Origin: OLB4 sp002050165
Lineage (GTDB): Bacteria > Bacteroidota > Ignavibacteria > Tepidaquicellales > Tepidaquicellaceae
Assembly (NCBI GenBank): GCA_030263475.1
Contig: SZPC01000002.1
Coordinates: 202,033-266,032 of the forward strand
Reading direction: 5' to 3'
Length of the DNA stretch: 64,000 nt
The notes under the pieces were generated by a model. That model worked only from the letters and a program-made list of their open reading frames with translations. It did not search any database and was not told the origin of the DNA. Positions 14,100-23,852 of the stretch are shown here, piece after piece. The position numbers and the translations under genes were made by a program. How positions within the stretch are numbered: the stretch's first letter is position 1; each line of letters opens with the position of its first letter.

Positions 14100-14471
14100 T
14101 TATTTCGTTATTTGAAAATGTCCCCATTTAATCATATCAAAATCACTTTTCCCAAATCTCGAATTTTTATTTTTATTAAATATTAATTCTATGGAATTAT
14201 CATCTTTATCAAAGTAAATTAACCAAGGTGAAGCAAGTTTATCCGCGAGGCTTATTGCATAATGGTTTATTCTTTCTTGATGATTTTCAACAATAATTGT
14301 TTTTAACTCTATTTTGTATGCGCTCTCAAATTTATGATATTTGGCGATTGTTATAATTTCCCAATTATCACCTAACTCTGTTTGCACTAACTCAGACAAT
14401 TTCTTGGCTTTCATTTCACTTGTCTGACTTTCCGTTACGATTGTCAGGTAAATGTTTTGTGATTTATTCAT
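14100..14471 (-). CDS. Hypothetical protein
   Basis: 123 residues, no signal peptide or membrane segment. It opens MNKSQNIYLTIVTESQTSEM and alternates short strands and helices; SPWLIYFDKDDNSIELIFNK is a beta hairpin. I do not recognise the family. The ATG overlaps the stop codon of a short upstream open frame, suggesting the end of a former two-gene cassette beyond the integrase. AT content resembles the cassette genes rather than the housekeeping genes to the right. Confidence 0.55.
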   Translation of the reverse strand: MNKSQNIYLTIVTESQTSEMKAKKLSELVQTELGDNWEIITIAKYHKFESAYKIELKTIIVENHQERINHYAISLADKLASPWLIYFDKDDNSIELIFNKNKNSRFGKSDFDMIKWGHFQITK

Positions 14472-14625
14472 TTACTTTTGCTCCCTTTAAATCGTCCGAA
14501 AAAATTGCCCCCATTGGATTCTCTGCTTTATTGCTAAGTTTCACACGACAAGAATAACCTTGGATATCCACTGTGTAAACATTAAACGTATCCCCCGAAA
14601 TCCTTATATGATAATTTAATAACCA
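14464..14625 (-). pseudogene. Truncated open frame upstream of the 123-residue gene
   Basis: A frame of about 53 codons, ending TAA at 14464-14466, overlaps the next gene's ATG. Its residues look genuinely coding (TVDIQGYSCRVKLSNKAENP), but there is no ATG, GTG or TTG start before the upstream stop near 14626. It is probably the 3' end of a gene whose front was lost. The remaining stretch up to 14806 shows nothing I can name. Confidence 0.35.
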
Positions 14626-14806
14626 TTATGAAAATATGAAAATTTGTACGTTCGATATATTAAAATTACTAAATGTGTAGTTCATAAAATTGGCTATAAC
14701 CCGGTTAAGCTGTACTGATAATCAAGTCGTTTTAGCTCCGTTTCTATTTGTCAGATTATTTCAATTACTTGTCAAAGCATCGGCTTTTCGCATTTCAAAG
14801 GATTGT

Positions 14807-15442
14807 TCACTTCAGAAAGTTAACCCCGAATGAAAGTTGTAGTCCGCCGACATCATCAATGGTATTGGTTGTAATACTTTTAACCTCGTTACCCAAAACC
14901 GGCAGGTAATAATACTTCACATTAAAACTCAACCCCAGATTTTTATTGTGTCTGAACTCCAGCCCCGTCCCGATGAAACCGCCGAATGCGAACGATGCGT
15001 GCGCGTAACTGAAAGCATTGAAATAACTTTTATCGTACGGTGTAGTTACAATCAGCGCCGGCGATATTCCCGCAGTTACCAACGGTTTTATATTGCCCTC
15101 AAGGTCATCAGCGAAAAGGTAATGTTGCACTCCTATGCTAAGCGGAACCATATAAACGCGGTTCACTTTGTTCATTATCCACGAGTTTCCAAACGGATCG
15201 AATTCCTTAAACTCCCTCGGATCGGAAACACCCGAAACAAGTATATTAGCCTGAATATCAGTGCTCTTTGAAACAGGGAAAGAATACATACCCGCAACTC
15301 CGAAGCCACTCTCGTTATAATTGAAGTTCAAACCCCAATTATTTCTCGGCTCCGTTTTAAAGTTGATTGAGCTCTCCTGTGATAAAATTTTTATCGGGTT
15401 AAAAATTAATATCAAAAAACTAATAACAGCTATTTGTTTCAT
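14807..15442 (-). CDS. Outer-membrane beta-barrel protein (OmpW/OprF-porin-like size)
   Basis: 211 residues. A signal peptide (MKQIAVISFLILIFNPIKILS) precedes a chain of alternating strands with aromatic girdles and Gly/Asn turns, ending LQLSFGVNFLK, a typical barrel end although the last residue is Lys. Such 8-strand barrels of Bacteroidota have mostly unknown roles. It is divergent from the TrmH-type gene, with a 69 bp gap between the two starts. Confidence 0.75.
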   Translation of the reverse strand: MKQIAVISFLILIFNPIKILSQESSINFKTEPRNNWGLNFNYNESGFGVAGMYSFPVSKSTDIQANILVSGVSDPREFKEFDPFGNSWIMNKVNRVYMVPLSIGVQHYLFADDLEGNIKPLVTAGISPALIVTTPYDKSYFNAFSYAHASFAFGGFIGTGLEFRHNKNLGLSFNVKYYYLPVLGNEVKSITTNTIDDVGGLQLSFGVNFLK

Positions 15443-15511
15443 GCCGACTTTTGATTTATAAATTGTATATAGCTATATAGATTTTTAATTTAGTTAAAAA
15501 CGACGATACAT

Positions 15512-16096
15512 TTGACGGAAAAAAGGTTATCAAGAATTGAGGAGGTAGTCAGCAAGAGGCAGAAAGGTCTCACCGTTGTAATTGAAAATGTTCACGACCC
15601 GCACAACGTCAGTGCAATTTTTCGAACCGCCGAAGCTGTCGGAATTGACAGGATTTACCTCATTTACAATACAAACAAATTTCCAAAGATTGGTCGGATA
15701 TCATCCGCAAGCGCAAACAAATGGATTGACCGCTCACATTTTAACAATGTTCAGGATTGTTACAATGAGCTCCGAAAAAAAGAATTCAGGATATACTCAA
15801 CATTTATGGATGACCGCGAATCTAACCTCTCGCTGTTTGATCTTGATTTTACCGTTAACTCTGCTATCGTAGTGGGAAACGAGCACGAAGGTTTATCGGA
15901 AGAAGCATCCAAATATGCCGATTGTAATTTTTTAATTCCGCAATATGGAATGGTACAATCACTGAACGTATCAGTAGCCGCAGCAGTCTGTCTGTATGAG
16001 GCACTGCGGCAACGCAGGATTGCCGGGAAATATTCCGAACCACAGTACAGCTCAGAGGAGTTACAAGAAAAAATTAAATCTTACCTTGCAAAATGA
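15512..16096 (+). CDS. trmH: TrmH-family tRNA/rRNA 2'-O-methyltransferase
   Basis: 194 residues, TTG start. SPOUT/TrmH motifs are clear: ENVHDPHNVSAIFRTAEAVG (motif 1, with the catalytic-type Asn and Arg), IVVGNEHEGLSEEA (motif 2) and PQYGMVQSLNVSVAAAVCLYE (motif 3, SAM-binding knot). The N-terminal RLSRIEEVVSKRQKGLTVV is like TrmH enzymes that methylate G18 of tRNA. It overlaps kdsA by 4 bp (ATGA), so they are translationally coupled. Confidence 0.88.
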   Translation: MTEKRLSRIEEVVSKRQKGLTVVIENVHDPHNVSAIFRTAEAVGIDRIYLIYNTNKFPKIGRISSASANKWIDRSHFNNVQDCYNELRKKEFRIYSTFMDDRESNLSLFDLDFTVNSAIVVGNEHEGLSEEASKYADCNFLIPQYGMVQSLNVSVAAAVCLYEALRQRRIAGKYSEPQYSSEELQEKIKSYLAK

Positions 16097-16902
16097 AAAT
16101 TGAGAATGTTTTAAAATCATTGGGTTTGAAATCAACGGGCAAGCCGCTGTTGATTGCCGGGCCGTGCGTGGTTGAAAGTAAATCAGTTGTGTTCAAAACC
16201 TGTGAATCGCTCGTAAAATTAACAACCGACCTGAAAATTCCATTCGTGTTTAAAGCTTCATTCATTAAGGCAAACAGAACGTCGGTTTATTCTTTCAGAA
16301 CTATAGGGATTGATGAATCGCTGAAAATCCTCTCTGATGTGAAGGAGAGTTTTAACGTTCCTGTTTTATCTGATGTCCATTCTGAAATTGACACTGAGAT
16401 TGCCTCACCTGTACTTGACATAATACAGATACCGGCTTTTTTATGTCGTCAGACAGAATTGCTTGAATGTGCGGGCGAAACGGGGAAGGTGGTTAATATT
16501 AAGAAGGGGCAATTCCTTGCACCGCAGGATATGAAATATCAGGCTGAAAAGGTTTCATTAACCGGGAACAATAAAATATTGCTTACAGAAAGGGGTACGA
16601 GCTTCGGATACAACAACCTTGTAGTGGATATGCGATCACTTGTAATTATGAAGCGTATTGGTTACCCGGTAATTTTTGATGCGACACATTCGGTTCAGAT
16701 GCCATCGGCTGAAAACGGAGTAAGCGGCGGTAATCCGGAGTTCATTAACCCGCTTTGCAGAGCTGCCGCAGCTGTCGGAGTTGATGGATTTTTTATTGAA
16801 ACACATCCCAATCCGGGTAAAGCGCTTAGCGACGGATCAAATATGGTGAAGCTCTCCAAATTGAGAAAGCTCCTGACAGATATTATGAGGTTTAATCAAT
16901 AA
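16093..16902 (+). CDS. kdsA: 3-deoxy-8-phosphooctulonate synthase
   Basis: 269 residues, full length. It condenses phosphoenolpyruvate and arabinose 5-phosphate to KDO 8-phosphate for lipopolysaccharide. Signature stretches: LLIAGPCVVES near 19-29, FKASFIKANRTS near 53-64, the IQIPAFLCRQTELL core, NIKKGQFLAPQDM and FDATHSVQMP. Cys25 in AGPC marks the metal-dependent class of KdsA (enzymes without metal have Asn there). LPS synthesis implies a didermal cell. Confidence 0.95.
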   Translation: MKIENVLKSLGLKSTGKPLLIAGPCVVESKSVVFKTCESLVKLTTDLKIPFVFKASFIKANRTSVYSFRTIGIDESLKILSDVKESFNVPVLSDVHSEIDTEIASPVLDIIQIPAFLCRQTELLECAGETGKVVNIKKGQFLAPQDMKYQAEKVSLTGNNKILLTERGTSFGYNNLVVDMRSLVIMKRIGYPVIFDATHSVQMPSAENGVSGGNPEFINPLCRAAAAVGVDGFFIETHPNPGKALSDGSNMVKLSKLRKLLTDIMRFNQ

Positions 16903-16909
16903 ACGATAT

Positions 16910-17596
16910 TCAGTTCATCATCGAATAAACAATAATATTCAAGCCCATTCTCATTGCTTCCTCACGTTTTTCAACCGGATCGTTATGTTCGCGCGGATCT
17001 GCCCAGCCGTCTGTTATGTTCGATTCGTAAATATAGAAAACACACAACCTCCCGTTACTGTCGAATAGCCCGAACCCCTGCGGTGGTTTCCCGTCATGTT
17101 CGTGAATCTTTGGTAATCCGTGCGCAAAGTTGAAATGTGAACGGTAAACCTCGTGATTGAATGGTAGTTCTTTGAGATCTTGTTGTGGAAATATTTTTTT
17201 CATTTCCCGTCGGAAAGATTCATCCATTCCATAATCATCGTCCGCAAGAAGAAAACCGCCTGATTCAAGGTAATCCCTTAACCTGAGCGATTCCTGTTCG
17301 CTGAAATTTATGTTCCCGTGACCGGTGATTACTATAAACGGGTAATTGTAAATTTCATCCGATGCAATATCAACTGAATAGAATTTTGGTTCGGCAGTAT
17401 TGATAGTTGAATTTTCCCGCACGAAGTTCATCATATTAACTTCAGCGGTAGGATCGTTATACCAGTCACCGCCACCGGCATATTTCAACCGCGCAATTTT
17501 AAATGATGAAGAGTTGATACTTTCGCCTACCTGCGAAAATGCAACGGGTAACAATATGTATGAAATTGCAATGAATATGACTGATATAAATTTCAA
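16910..17596 (-). CDS. Exported DUF4159-family protein
   Basis: 228 residues with a signal peptide (MKFISVIFIAISYILLPVAFS). The mature part has features of DUF4159: ARLKYAGGGDWYNDPTAEVN near the start, PFIVITGHGNINFSEQE, then YLESGGFLLADDDYG and HEVYRSHF. Such proteins are periplasmic with a class I glutamine-amidotransferase-like fold and unclear role, and often lie near MoxR/VWA genes; none is adjacent here. Convergent with kdsA, leaving only 7 bp. Confidence 0.8.
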   Translation of the reverse strand: MKFISVIFIAISYILLPVAFSQVGESINSSSFKIARLKYAGGGDWYNDPTAEVNMMNFVRENSTINTAEPKFYSVDIASDEIYNYPFIVITGHGNINFSEQESLRLRDYLESGGFLLADDDYGMDESFRREMKKIFPQQDLKELPFNHEVYRSHFNFAHGLPKIHEHDGKPPQGFGLFDSNGRLCVFYIYESNITDGWADPREHNDPVEKREEAMRMGLNIIVYSMMN

Positions 17597-17690
17597 AAGC
17601 TTTACGAATTAAAATTTTTTGCAAATATAAATTTCATTGAACTGAATACATTTCTAAGCCTTATCACAGATAAAACCACATGTTGTTAAA

Positions 17691-19649
17691 TCACTTAACG
17701 AGAACCATTCGTTTGACGGTCGAAAATTCCCCAACGGTAAGCGAGTAAAAGTAAACTCCGCTCGGAAATCCGGAAGCATCCCAGGTGAAAGTGTAACTAC
17801 CCGCGTTAATTGGATTATTTAGCGGTACTGCAATTTCCATTCCCGCTGAATTGAAGATTTTGATAGTAACTTTCCTGCCGGTGAGTGATTGAGGAATTTC
17901 AAAATTTATATTTGTGACCGGATTAAACGGGTTAGGGAAATTTTGAGATAACCAAAGTCCGTCAGGTAAGGTGTTCCCCTGAGCATTAATTACAAGCGGT
18001 ATTAACGAACTGCCACCGATACCGTCGCGTTTGTAATTGCCTTTAAAGGTACTCCAAATTTTAATTGAGTCATACACACCCGGAGTATCCCAGATATAAA
18101 CTTTTCTATCGTTACAACCAGCAATTAATTCGTTATCACCGTCGCCGTCAATATCAGTGATAGTAGGAGAAGTTTCAAATGCATTGAGCGTAGTAGCTTC
18201 GGGGTCGAGTGGAAAACCATTAGCCAGAATTCCGGATCCGGTGAAACCATACATTTTACCCTGGTTCGTTCCGCCGATTATATCCGGTAGCGAGTCACCG
18301 TCCATATCGCCCATAGCTGTTGCACCGTCAACCCATGTTGCATATACGGGTTGCGGAAATCCGTTAATCAAATTGCCTTGTCTGTCGAACACAACTATTT
18401 TCCCGAGGCTAACCGCCTCAACAGTTCCAAACCCAAATTCAGGCTGACCATCGCCGTTCATATCGGCAATTGAAACGTTTGCAAACGGATGACCCGCAGG
18501 AACTTCAAACGGGAATGGTGAAATTAAATTAGCGTTATAATCGAACGCATAGATTCCGTTAATCTGGTTCGGATGGCTTTCTATTTTAACCCTTATTATT
18601 ACGTCTAGTTTTCCGTCACCGGTAATATCGTAAAGCGAAGGTGTTCCGCCAACGGCGTAGGGTCCGGCGATTACAGGCCAACCGGATTTTACTTCACCCA
18701 TATCGTTGTAACATAAAATCCGTCCCTCGTAGCTTGATGCATTATCGTAACCGGTACCTACTATAATTTCATATCTCCCGTCATTATCAATGTCAGCTAT
18801 TACCGGTGAAGATTCAGAGCCTTTGGTGTAACCAATCGGGAAATTTGGGTAGTTAACTACGTTTGAACCGTTAAACTTCAGTATGTGAAGTTTTGCGTCC
18901 ATGTCAGTATCACGGTCGCGGGATGTGATAATGATTTCATCTTTGCCGTCGCCGTCGAGGTCTTTTAGTGCCGGAGCGGAATGTTCGTTCAGTCCGCCGG
19001 TATTATACGGAAAGCCGGTCATCATTGAGCCGTCAAATTTGTGCGCAAAAATGTTTCCGTTTTCATCAGCGTGGACGACCTCAAGTTGCCCGTCGCCGTC
19101 AAGATCACCAATCGCTGAAATTTCCATTGCGCCGCTGGTTTGGAGCGTTCCGAAGGGAATAGCGTAAGGAAATCCCGGGACGAAAGCACCGGTATATTTC
19201 CAAAGGTACAATTCCGGTTGATTCGTAGAGAATCCCGCAGTTACGGAGACTTCAAGTTTACCGTCACCGTTCATATCTGCCGAAGTCGGCGATGATTTGT
19301 ACAAAGGCCAACCGGTGCTAACCTGTCGCGGCCAACCGAATTGATATGGCAGGACTAAATCCGAAGGCTCCGGCACTGGCGCAGTGTAGTGCTGTATTGA
19401 TAATATCCTGAATCCCGCAACCTGTAAGCGCGATAGTTGTTCAGGTGTGCAGATTACCGTAATATTTCCGTTTTCAGTGTTATACGAATATTTACCTTCT
19501 CTTATTTTTTTTACATCATCGAAGGCGGAAATAAATGGTTCCAACTGCGCAATATCGGAAGTACTGTTAATCTTTATTTGAACGTAAATGTCAAATGAGT
19601 AAGAGTTGCCAAAGGTTAAAAGTAAAATTATGGTTAAAATGGTTTTCAT
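17691..19649 (-). CDS. FG-GAP/VCBS-repeat surface protein with T9SS type A sorting domain
   Basis: 652 residues, signal peptide at 1-18. From about residue 115 to 540 there are about eight repeats containing DxDGDG-type calcium sites (DMNGDGKLEV, DLDGDGQLEV, DIDNDGRYEI, DMDGDSLPDI, DIDGDGDNEL), expected to form a beta propeller. The last 85 residues carry a type 9 secretion sorting signal: LSQNFPNPFNPVTNINFEIP, then YTFTWDASGFPSGVYFYSL and KRMVLVK. It is therefore exported to the cell surface. Confidence 0.93.
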   Translation of the reverse strand: MKTILTIILLLTFGNSYSFDIYVQIKINSTSDIAQLEPFISAFDDVKKIREGKYSYNTENGNITVICTPEQLSRLQVAGFRILSIQHYTAPVPEPSDLVLPYQFGWPRQVSTGWPLYKSSPTSADMNGDGKLEVSVTAGFSTNQPELYLWKYTGAFVPGFPYAIPFGTLQTSGAMEISAIGDLDGDGQLEVVHADENGNIFAHKFDGSMMTGFPYNTGGLNEHSAPALKDLDGDGKDEIIITSRDRDTDMDAKLHILKFNGSNVVNYPNFPIGYTKGSESSPVIADIDNDGRYEIIVGTGYDNASSYEGRILCYNDMGEVKSGWPVIAGPYAVGGTPSLYDITGDGKLDVIIRVKIESHPNQINGIYAFDYNANLISPFPFEVPAGHPFANVSIADMNGDGQPEFGFGTVEAVSLGKIVVFDRQGNLINGFPQPVYATWVDGATAMGDMDGDSLPDIIGGTNQGKMYGFTGSGILANGFPLDPEATTLNAFETSPTITDIDGDGDNELIAGCNDRKVYIWDTPGVYDSIKIWSTFKGNYKRDGIGGSSLIPLVINAQGNTLPDGLWLSQNFPNPFNPVTNINFEIPQSLTGRKVTIKIFNSAGMEIAVPLNNPINAGSYTFTWDASGFPSGVYFYSLTVGEFSTVKRMVLVK

Positions 19650-19765
19650 TGGGATTTATTAATCAGATTCAAGTTATATTATTTGTTTTTCAACATCAAT
19701 ACAATCGAATCAGATTTTAAGTATAAATTTTGATATAAAGATTTAAATTAAAAAAATATAAATTA

Positions 19766-22700
19766 GTGAAGTTTTTAACCTTGATAAAAGAAAAGTATAA
19801 CAAACAATTTGTATTAGTTACGGGGATAATAATTACATTTCTGATATCCTACCTTGACATTATTACCGAACCTTTTACTTATTTTCTGGTTTTAGTTATT
19901 CTCCCAATCATTTACGTAACATGGTATGCTGGTAAGAGCTACGGGGTAATCCTCATAGTGCTTTTCAATTTGTATTACGTGATAAATTCTTCAAGCCACA
20001 TGAAGGGCGATTCAGCAGGTGATGGTAACGTTTTAAATCTCTTCGTTATTTTGACCGCAACTATCCTCGTACTGATTTTGATTGCCAATATCCGCGGATA
20101 TTACCTCGGGATGCAACATCAATATCAACTTGCAAAGGACGAAACGAAGGTTACACAGGAGAAGCTTCAGAAGACTTCAAAAGCACTTGAAGAGTTCCGG
20201 CACGCAATTGAAAATATTTCACCTGAAAATATTTTTTATACTTTGAATTGCAGCGGGAAATTCATATACATTAACGAACATTTTGAAAGAATCACTGGAT
20301 TCAGTCAGAGTGAAATTATGGAAATGAATTTCTTTGACCTCCTTCATCCCGATTACTCAGCAGATTCAATTGATTTTACTAACCGTCAGATCTGTGGCAG
20401 CGATTTAACCGGACTTTCTGAAATAAAGATTCGCAACAAACGTGGTAACGCTGTCTGGTTGAGGCAAAACGTAATGATGAACCTCGAAGGTGGCGAAATC
20501 ATCGGGTTGAGTATTCTTGCAAATGACATAAGTGAAGAAATTCATTTGAAGGAAGAAATCGTTGAGAACGAATCGAAGCTAAGCCAGATTATTGACCTCG
20601 TGCCGCATTTCATTTTCGCAAAGGACAGGGAAGGGAAATTTATCCTTGCAAATAAAAGACTGGCTGATTCGTACGGTACTTCGAAGGAGGATATAATAGG
20701 TAAGAGTGATAAAGATTTCAATACCAGCGAAGAAGAAATTGAATGGTTCAGGAACGATGACCTTGAAGTTATAAACACGCTAAGGTCAAAATACATCCCT
20801 ATTGAAAAAGTTACGACAATTAATGGTGTGAGGTTTTACGAAACATTTAAAGCTCCTATTTTTATTTCTAAGATTAACGAATATGCAGTGCTCGGAGTAG
20901 CAAACGATATCACTGAACGGGTAATGGCGGAGCGAGAGCTGAAAAAGCTAGAAATGAAATTTTCAAATTTCGCAAAAAACGCACCGGTTGCTCTCACAAG
21001 GTTCAATCTCACAGAAAACAAGTACGATTTCGTTAACGATGAATTCGAACGGCAATCGGGTTATACGCTTGAGGAATATGAGAAATTATCCGATCAGGAA
21101 TTAATTAATTTAATTCACCCGGAGGACAGGGATAAGAAATTTATGGAGTTTAAAAACTGGATGAATGACGGTATGACGGGTATTTTAAGGAGCCTCTATC
21201 GTATTGTGAACAAAAATGGTGAAATTATCTGGATTGATACTTACAGTTACACTGATCTCGACGAGAACGGCGCTGTAAATTATATCAACCAGATTTGTGT
21301 GGACGTTACCGATAAAATGAACACCCAGAAACGAATTGAACGGAGTGAAGAGAGATATAAAACATTTATTGAAAATAGTACAGAAGGTATTTGCAGGTTT
21401 GAGCATTCAACCCCGATTAATTTGAATCAAACTCACGAAAAAATTGTATCGGATATTTACAAATACGCTTATCTTGCAGAATGTAATTTAGAGTTTGCCA
21501 AAATGTACGGCTACAGAACCGTAGAAGAAATTGTGAACACTCCGTTGAGAGTTCTGCAAGGTGGGGATGACAATCCGGACAATTTTAATTCAAAGCTCGC
21601 CTGGATTAAGAGCGGATTCAGGGTAAAAAATATAGAGACAATTGAGGTTAATAACAGAGGTGAACGCAAGTATTTCCTGAACAGCGTCATCGGGATAGTA
21701 GAAGACGGAAAGTTGCTTAGATCATGGGGAACTCAAATTGATATAACCGAGCACAAGCAACTTCAATCTCTGAATAAAACTTTGTCTGAAGCAATTGAAC
21801 AAACGCATATTGCTATCAGGATAACTGACCCGGCCGGTGTAACGAGTTACGTTAATTCAAGTTTTGCAAATGTGATGGGCGTTCCGAAATCAAGCCTTAT
21901 CGGTGAAAAAGACAGTCTTATTGCTGAACTCTTAAGTGATTCGTCGCCAGGAGGATTATCGGAATCGGGAATGTGGAAAAGCGAACGAATAAGAGTAAAG
22001 GAGAACGGCGAACAGTTCTGGGAAGTAGTGAATATTTCTGCAATCAGGGATTCGTCCGGCAAGGTGTTGCATTACCTTATAATCTCTGAGGATGTTACGG
22101 AGAAACGGGAACTTGAAATTAAGCTCACTGAAAGTGATCAGAGGTACAAGGAATTTATTAATCAAAGCATTGATGCAGTTTACAGAATGGAGTTGAGAAA
22201 GCCGATTGATATTAACGAGCCATTGGAGAAAATCGTAAAGCATTTCTTTAATTACGGTTATATTGCCGAGTGTAACGAGGCAATGGCAAAGATTTACGCA
22301 CAGAGAAAAGCCTCCGATTTGATTGGTCTTTCAGGAAAGGAAATTTCGAAATCTATCGATGAATACAGAAAGAAATATAATTTTGATAACTTTATTAAAA
22401 ATGGATTTAAGTTAATAAATGATGAATCAAAGTTAGTTGACCCGGAAGGTAACGAAAGATATATATTGGACAACTTATTTGGTATAATTGAGGACGGTAA
22501 ATTGATCAGAGTTTGGGGAATTAAGAGGGATATTACCGAAATTAGGATAATTGAGGAAGAGGTAAGATATTTGTCCAATGCTGTTCATCAAAGCCCGGTA
22601 GCAGTTGCAATTTTGAATACCGGATTCAAAATAATGTATGTAAACAAACGATTCACCGAATTCACGCAATATGAAGAACAAGAAGTAATCGGAAAATATC

Positions 22701-23665
22701 CGTTTATTTTACTTGACGGACAATTTTCTGTAGCGATGCAAAATGAAATTAAGTCAAGCCTTAAAAAAGGCGAAACCTGGCGGGGTGAGATTTCAAATAA
22801 AAGAAAGGACGGTAGCGAGTATTGGGAAATATCAACCTTGTCATCCGTAAAAGATAAAGCCGGCGAGATTACGCATTACGTTTATATAAAGCAAGATATA
22901 ACTCAAAGAAAAATTGTAGAAGCTGAATTACTCGAAGCGAAAAAGAAAGCGGAAGAGCTAACGAAAATTAAGGGTGAATTTCTCGCGAACATGAGTCATG
23001 AAATAAGGACACCGCTAAACGGTATTATCGGTATGTCGCAATTACTATCAACTACTGACCTAAACGAAGAACAAAATGAATATGTAGATCTGGTTAATAT
23101 TTCATCGCATTCACTCTTGAACATAATAAATGATATACTTGACTTTTCAAAGCTTGAAAGTAACAAACTAAAAATTTCCGAACACCCGTTCAATCTAAGA
23201 ACACTGCTTACAAATATCAGGTCACTCAATAATAAAATCGCTACTGAAAAGGGGATTGAACTCCGGCTAAACTTTGGAAACTTATCGGATGGAAATTATA
23301 TCGGCGACGAGCAACGGATAAATCAGGTTATAACAAATCTGGTTTCAAATGCGCTTAAATTCACAAACGAAGGATACGTTGAGATAAATTGCTCCGCGCG
23401 GAAAGGGAGTCAAAATAATAAAGATGAAATTACAATCAGTGTTCAGGATACCGGAATAGGAATTCCCGATGATAAGATTGGTTACCTTTTCGAGAATTTT
23501 GTACAACTCGAAAATTCATACGGAAAAAATTATGTAGGAACGGGATTGGGGTTATCAATCGTTAAGAAGTTAGTTTCGCTTATGGATGGAGAGATTGAGG
23601 TAAAAAGCAAAGTTGGGCATGGAAGCGAGTTTATAGTAAAACTGAATCTAAGTACAACAGACTAA
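19766..23665 (+). CDS. Multi-PAS membrane sensor histidine kinase
   Basis: 1299 residues, GTG start. Residues about 14-115 contain four hydrophobic helices. About seven PAS/PAC modules follow (roughly 145-1040). Two of them (about 525-670 and 795-935) are close internal relatives sharing the pattern YAECN..., FxxNGF/SGF and GIxEDGKLxRxWG. A HisKA domain has the phospho-acceptor His1078 in NMSHEIRTPLNGI. The HATPase ends the protein, with NLVSNALKF, DTGIGIPDDK and GTGLGLSIVKKL. There is no receiver domain, so a separate response regulator is expected; none is adjacent. Ligands unknown. Confidence 0.92.
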   Translation: MKFLTLIKEKYNKQFVLVTGIIITFLISYLDIITEPFTYFLVLVILPIIYVTWYAGKSYGVILIVLFNLYYVINSSSHMKGDSAGDGNVLNLFVILTATILVLILIANIRGYYLGMQHQYQLAKDETKVTQEKLQKTSKALEEFRHAIENISPENIFYTLNCSGKFIYINEHFERITGFSQSEIMEMNFFDLLHPDYSADSIDFTNRQICGSDLTGLSEIKIRNKRGNAVWLRQNVMMNLEGGEIIGLSILANDISEEIHLKEEIVENESKLSQIIDLVPHFIFAKDREGKFILANKRLADSYGTSKEDIIGKSDKDFNTSEEEIEWFRNDDLEVINTLRSKYIPIEKVTTINGVRFYETFKAPIFISKINEYAVLGVANDITERVMAERELKKLEMKFSNFAKNAPVALTRFNLTENKYDFVNDEFERQSGYTLEEYEKLSDQELINLIHPEDRDKKFMEFKNWMNDGMTGILRSLYRIVNKNGEIIWIDTYSYTDLDENGAVNYINQICVDVTDKMNTQKRIERSEERYKTFIENSTEGICRFEHSTPINLNQTHEKIVSDIYKYAYLAECNLEFAKMYGYRTVEEIVNTPLRVLQGGDDNPDNFNSKLAWIKSGFRVKNIETIEVNNRGERKYFLNSVIGIVEDGKLLRSWGTQIDITEHKQLQSLNKTLSEAIEQTHIAIRITDPAGVTSYVNSSFANVMGVPKSSLIGEKDSLIAELLSDSSPGGLSESGMWKSERIRVKENGEQFWEVVNISAIRDSSGKVLHYLIISEDVTEKRELEIKLTESDQRYKEFINQSIDAVYRMELRKPIDINEPLEKIVKHFFNYGYIAECNEAMAKIYAQRKASDLIGLSGKEISKSIDEYRKKYNFDNFIKNGFKLINDESKLVDPEGNERYILDNLFGIIEDGKLIRVWGIKRDITEIRIIEEEVRYLSNAVHQSPVAVAILNTGFKIMYVNKRFTEFTQYEEQEVIGKYPFILLDGQFSVAMQNEIKSSLKKGETWRGEISNKRKDGSEYWEISTLSSVKDKAGEITHYVYIKQDITQRKIVEAELLEAKKKAEELTKIKGEFLANMSHEIRTPLNGIIGMSQLLSTTDLNEEQNEYVDLVNISSHSLLNIINDILDFSKLESNKLKISEHPFNLRTLLTNIRSLNNKIATEKGIELRLNFGNLSDGNYIGDEQRINQVITNLVSNALKFTNEGYVEINCSARKGSQNNKDEITISVQDTGIGIPDDKIGYLFENFVQLENSYGKNYVGTGLGLSIVKKLVSLMDGEIEVKSKVGHGSEFIVKLNLSTTD

Positions 23666-23724
23666 CCGAAGTCAAGATTAATTTCGTTGAAATCCGGATT
23701 CAAAATCATTAGTTTGCACACTTC

Positions 23725-23797
23725 GGTCAGGTAGCTCAGTCGGTAGAGCAACGGCCTGAAAAGCCGTGTGTCGTCGGTTCGATTCCGTCCCTGACCA
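23725..23797 (+). tRNA. tRNA-Phe (GAA)
   Basis: The 7 bp acceptor stem pairs GGTCAGG (23725-23731) with CCTGACC (23790-23796). The D-arm has AGCTCAGTCGGTAGAGC, the anticodon stem ACGGC/GCCGT holds loop CTGAAAA with anticodon GAA, and the T-arm has GGTTCGATTCC. The discriminator is A; CCA is not encoded. Confidence 0.96.
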
Positions 23798-23807
23798 CAA
23801 TTAAATT

Positions 23808-23839
23808 AAGGATTCGGTAATTAATCGGATCCTTTTTTT
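23808..23839 (+). terminator. Rho-independent terminator after tRNA-Phe
   Basis: Stem AAGGATTCG/CGGATCCTT with one G-T pair and a 9-base AT loop, followed by seven T residues. Confidence 0.8.
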
Positions 23840-23852
23840 GTTATAGTGAACA

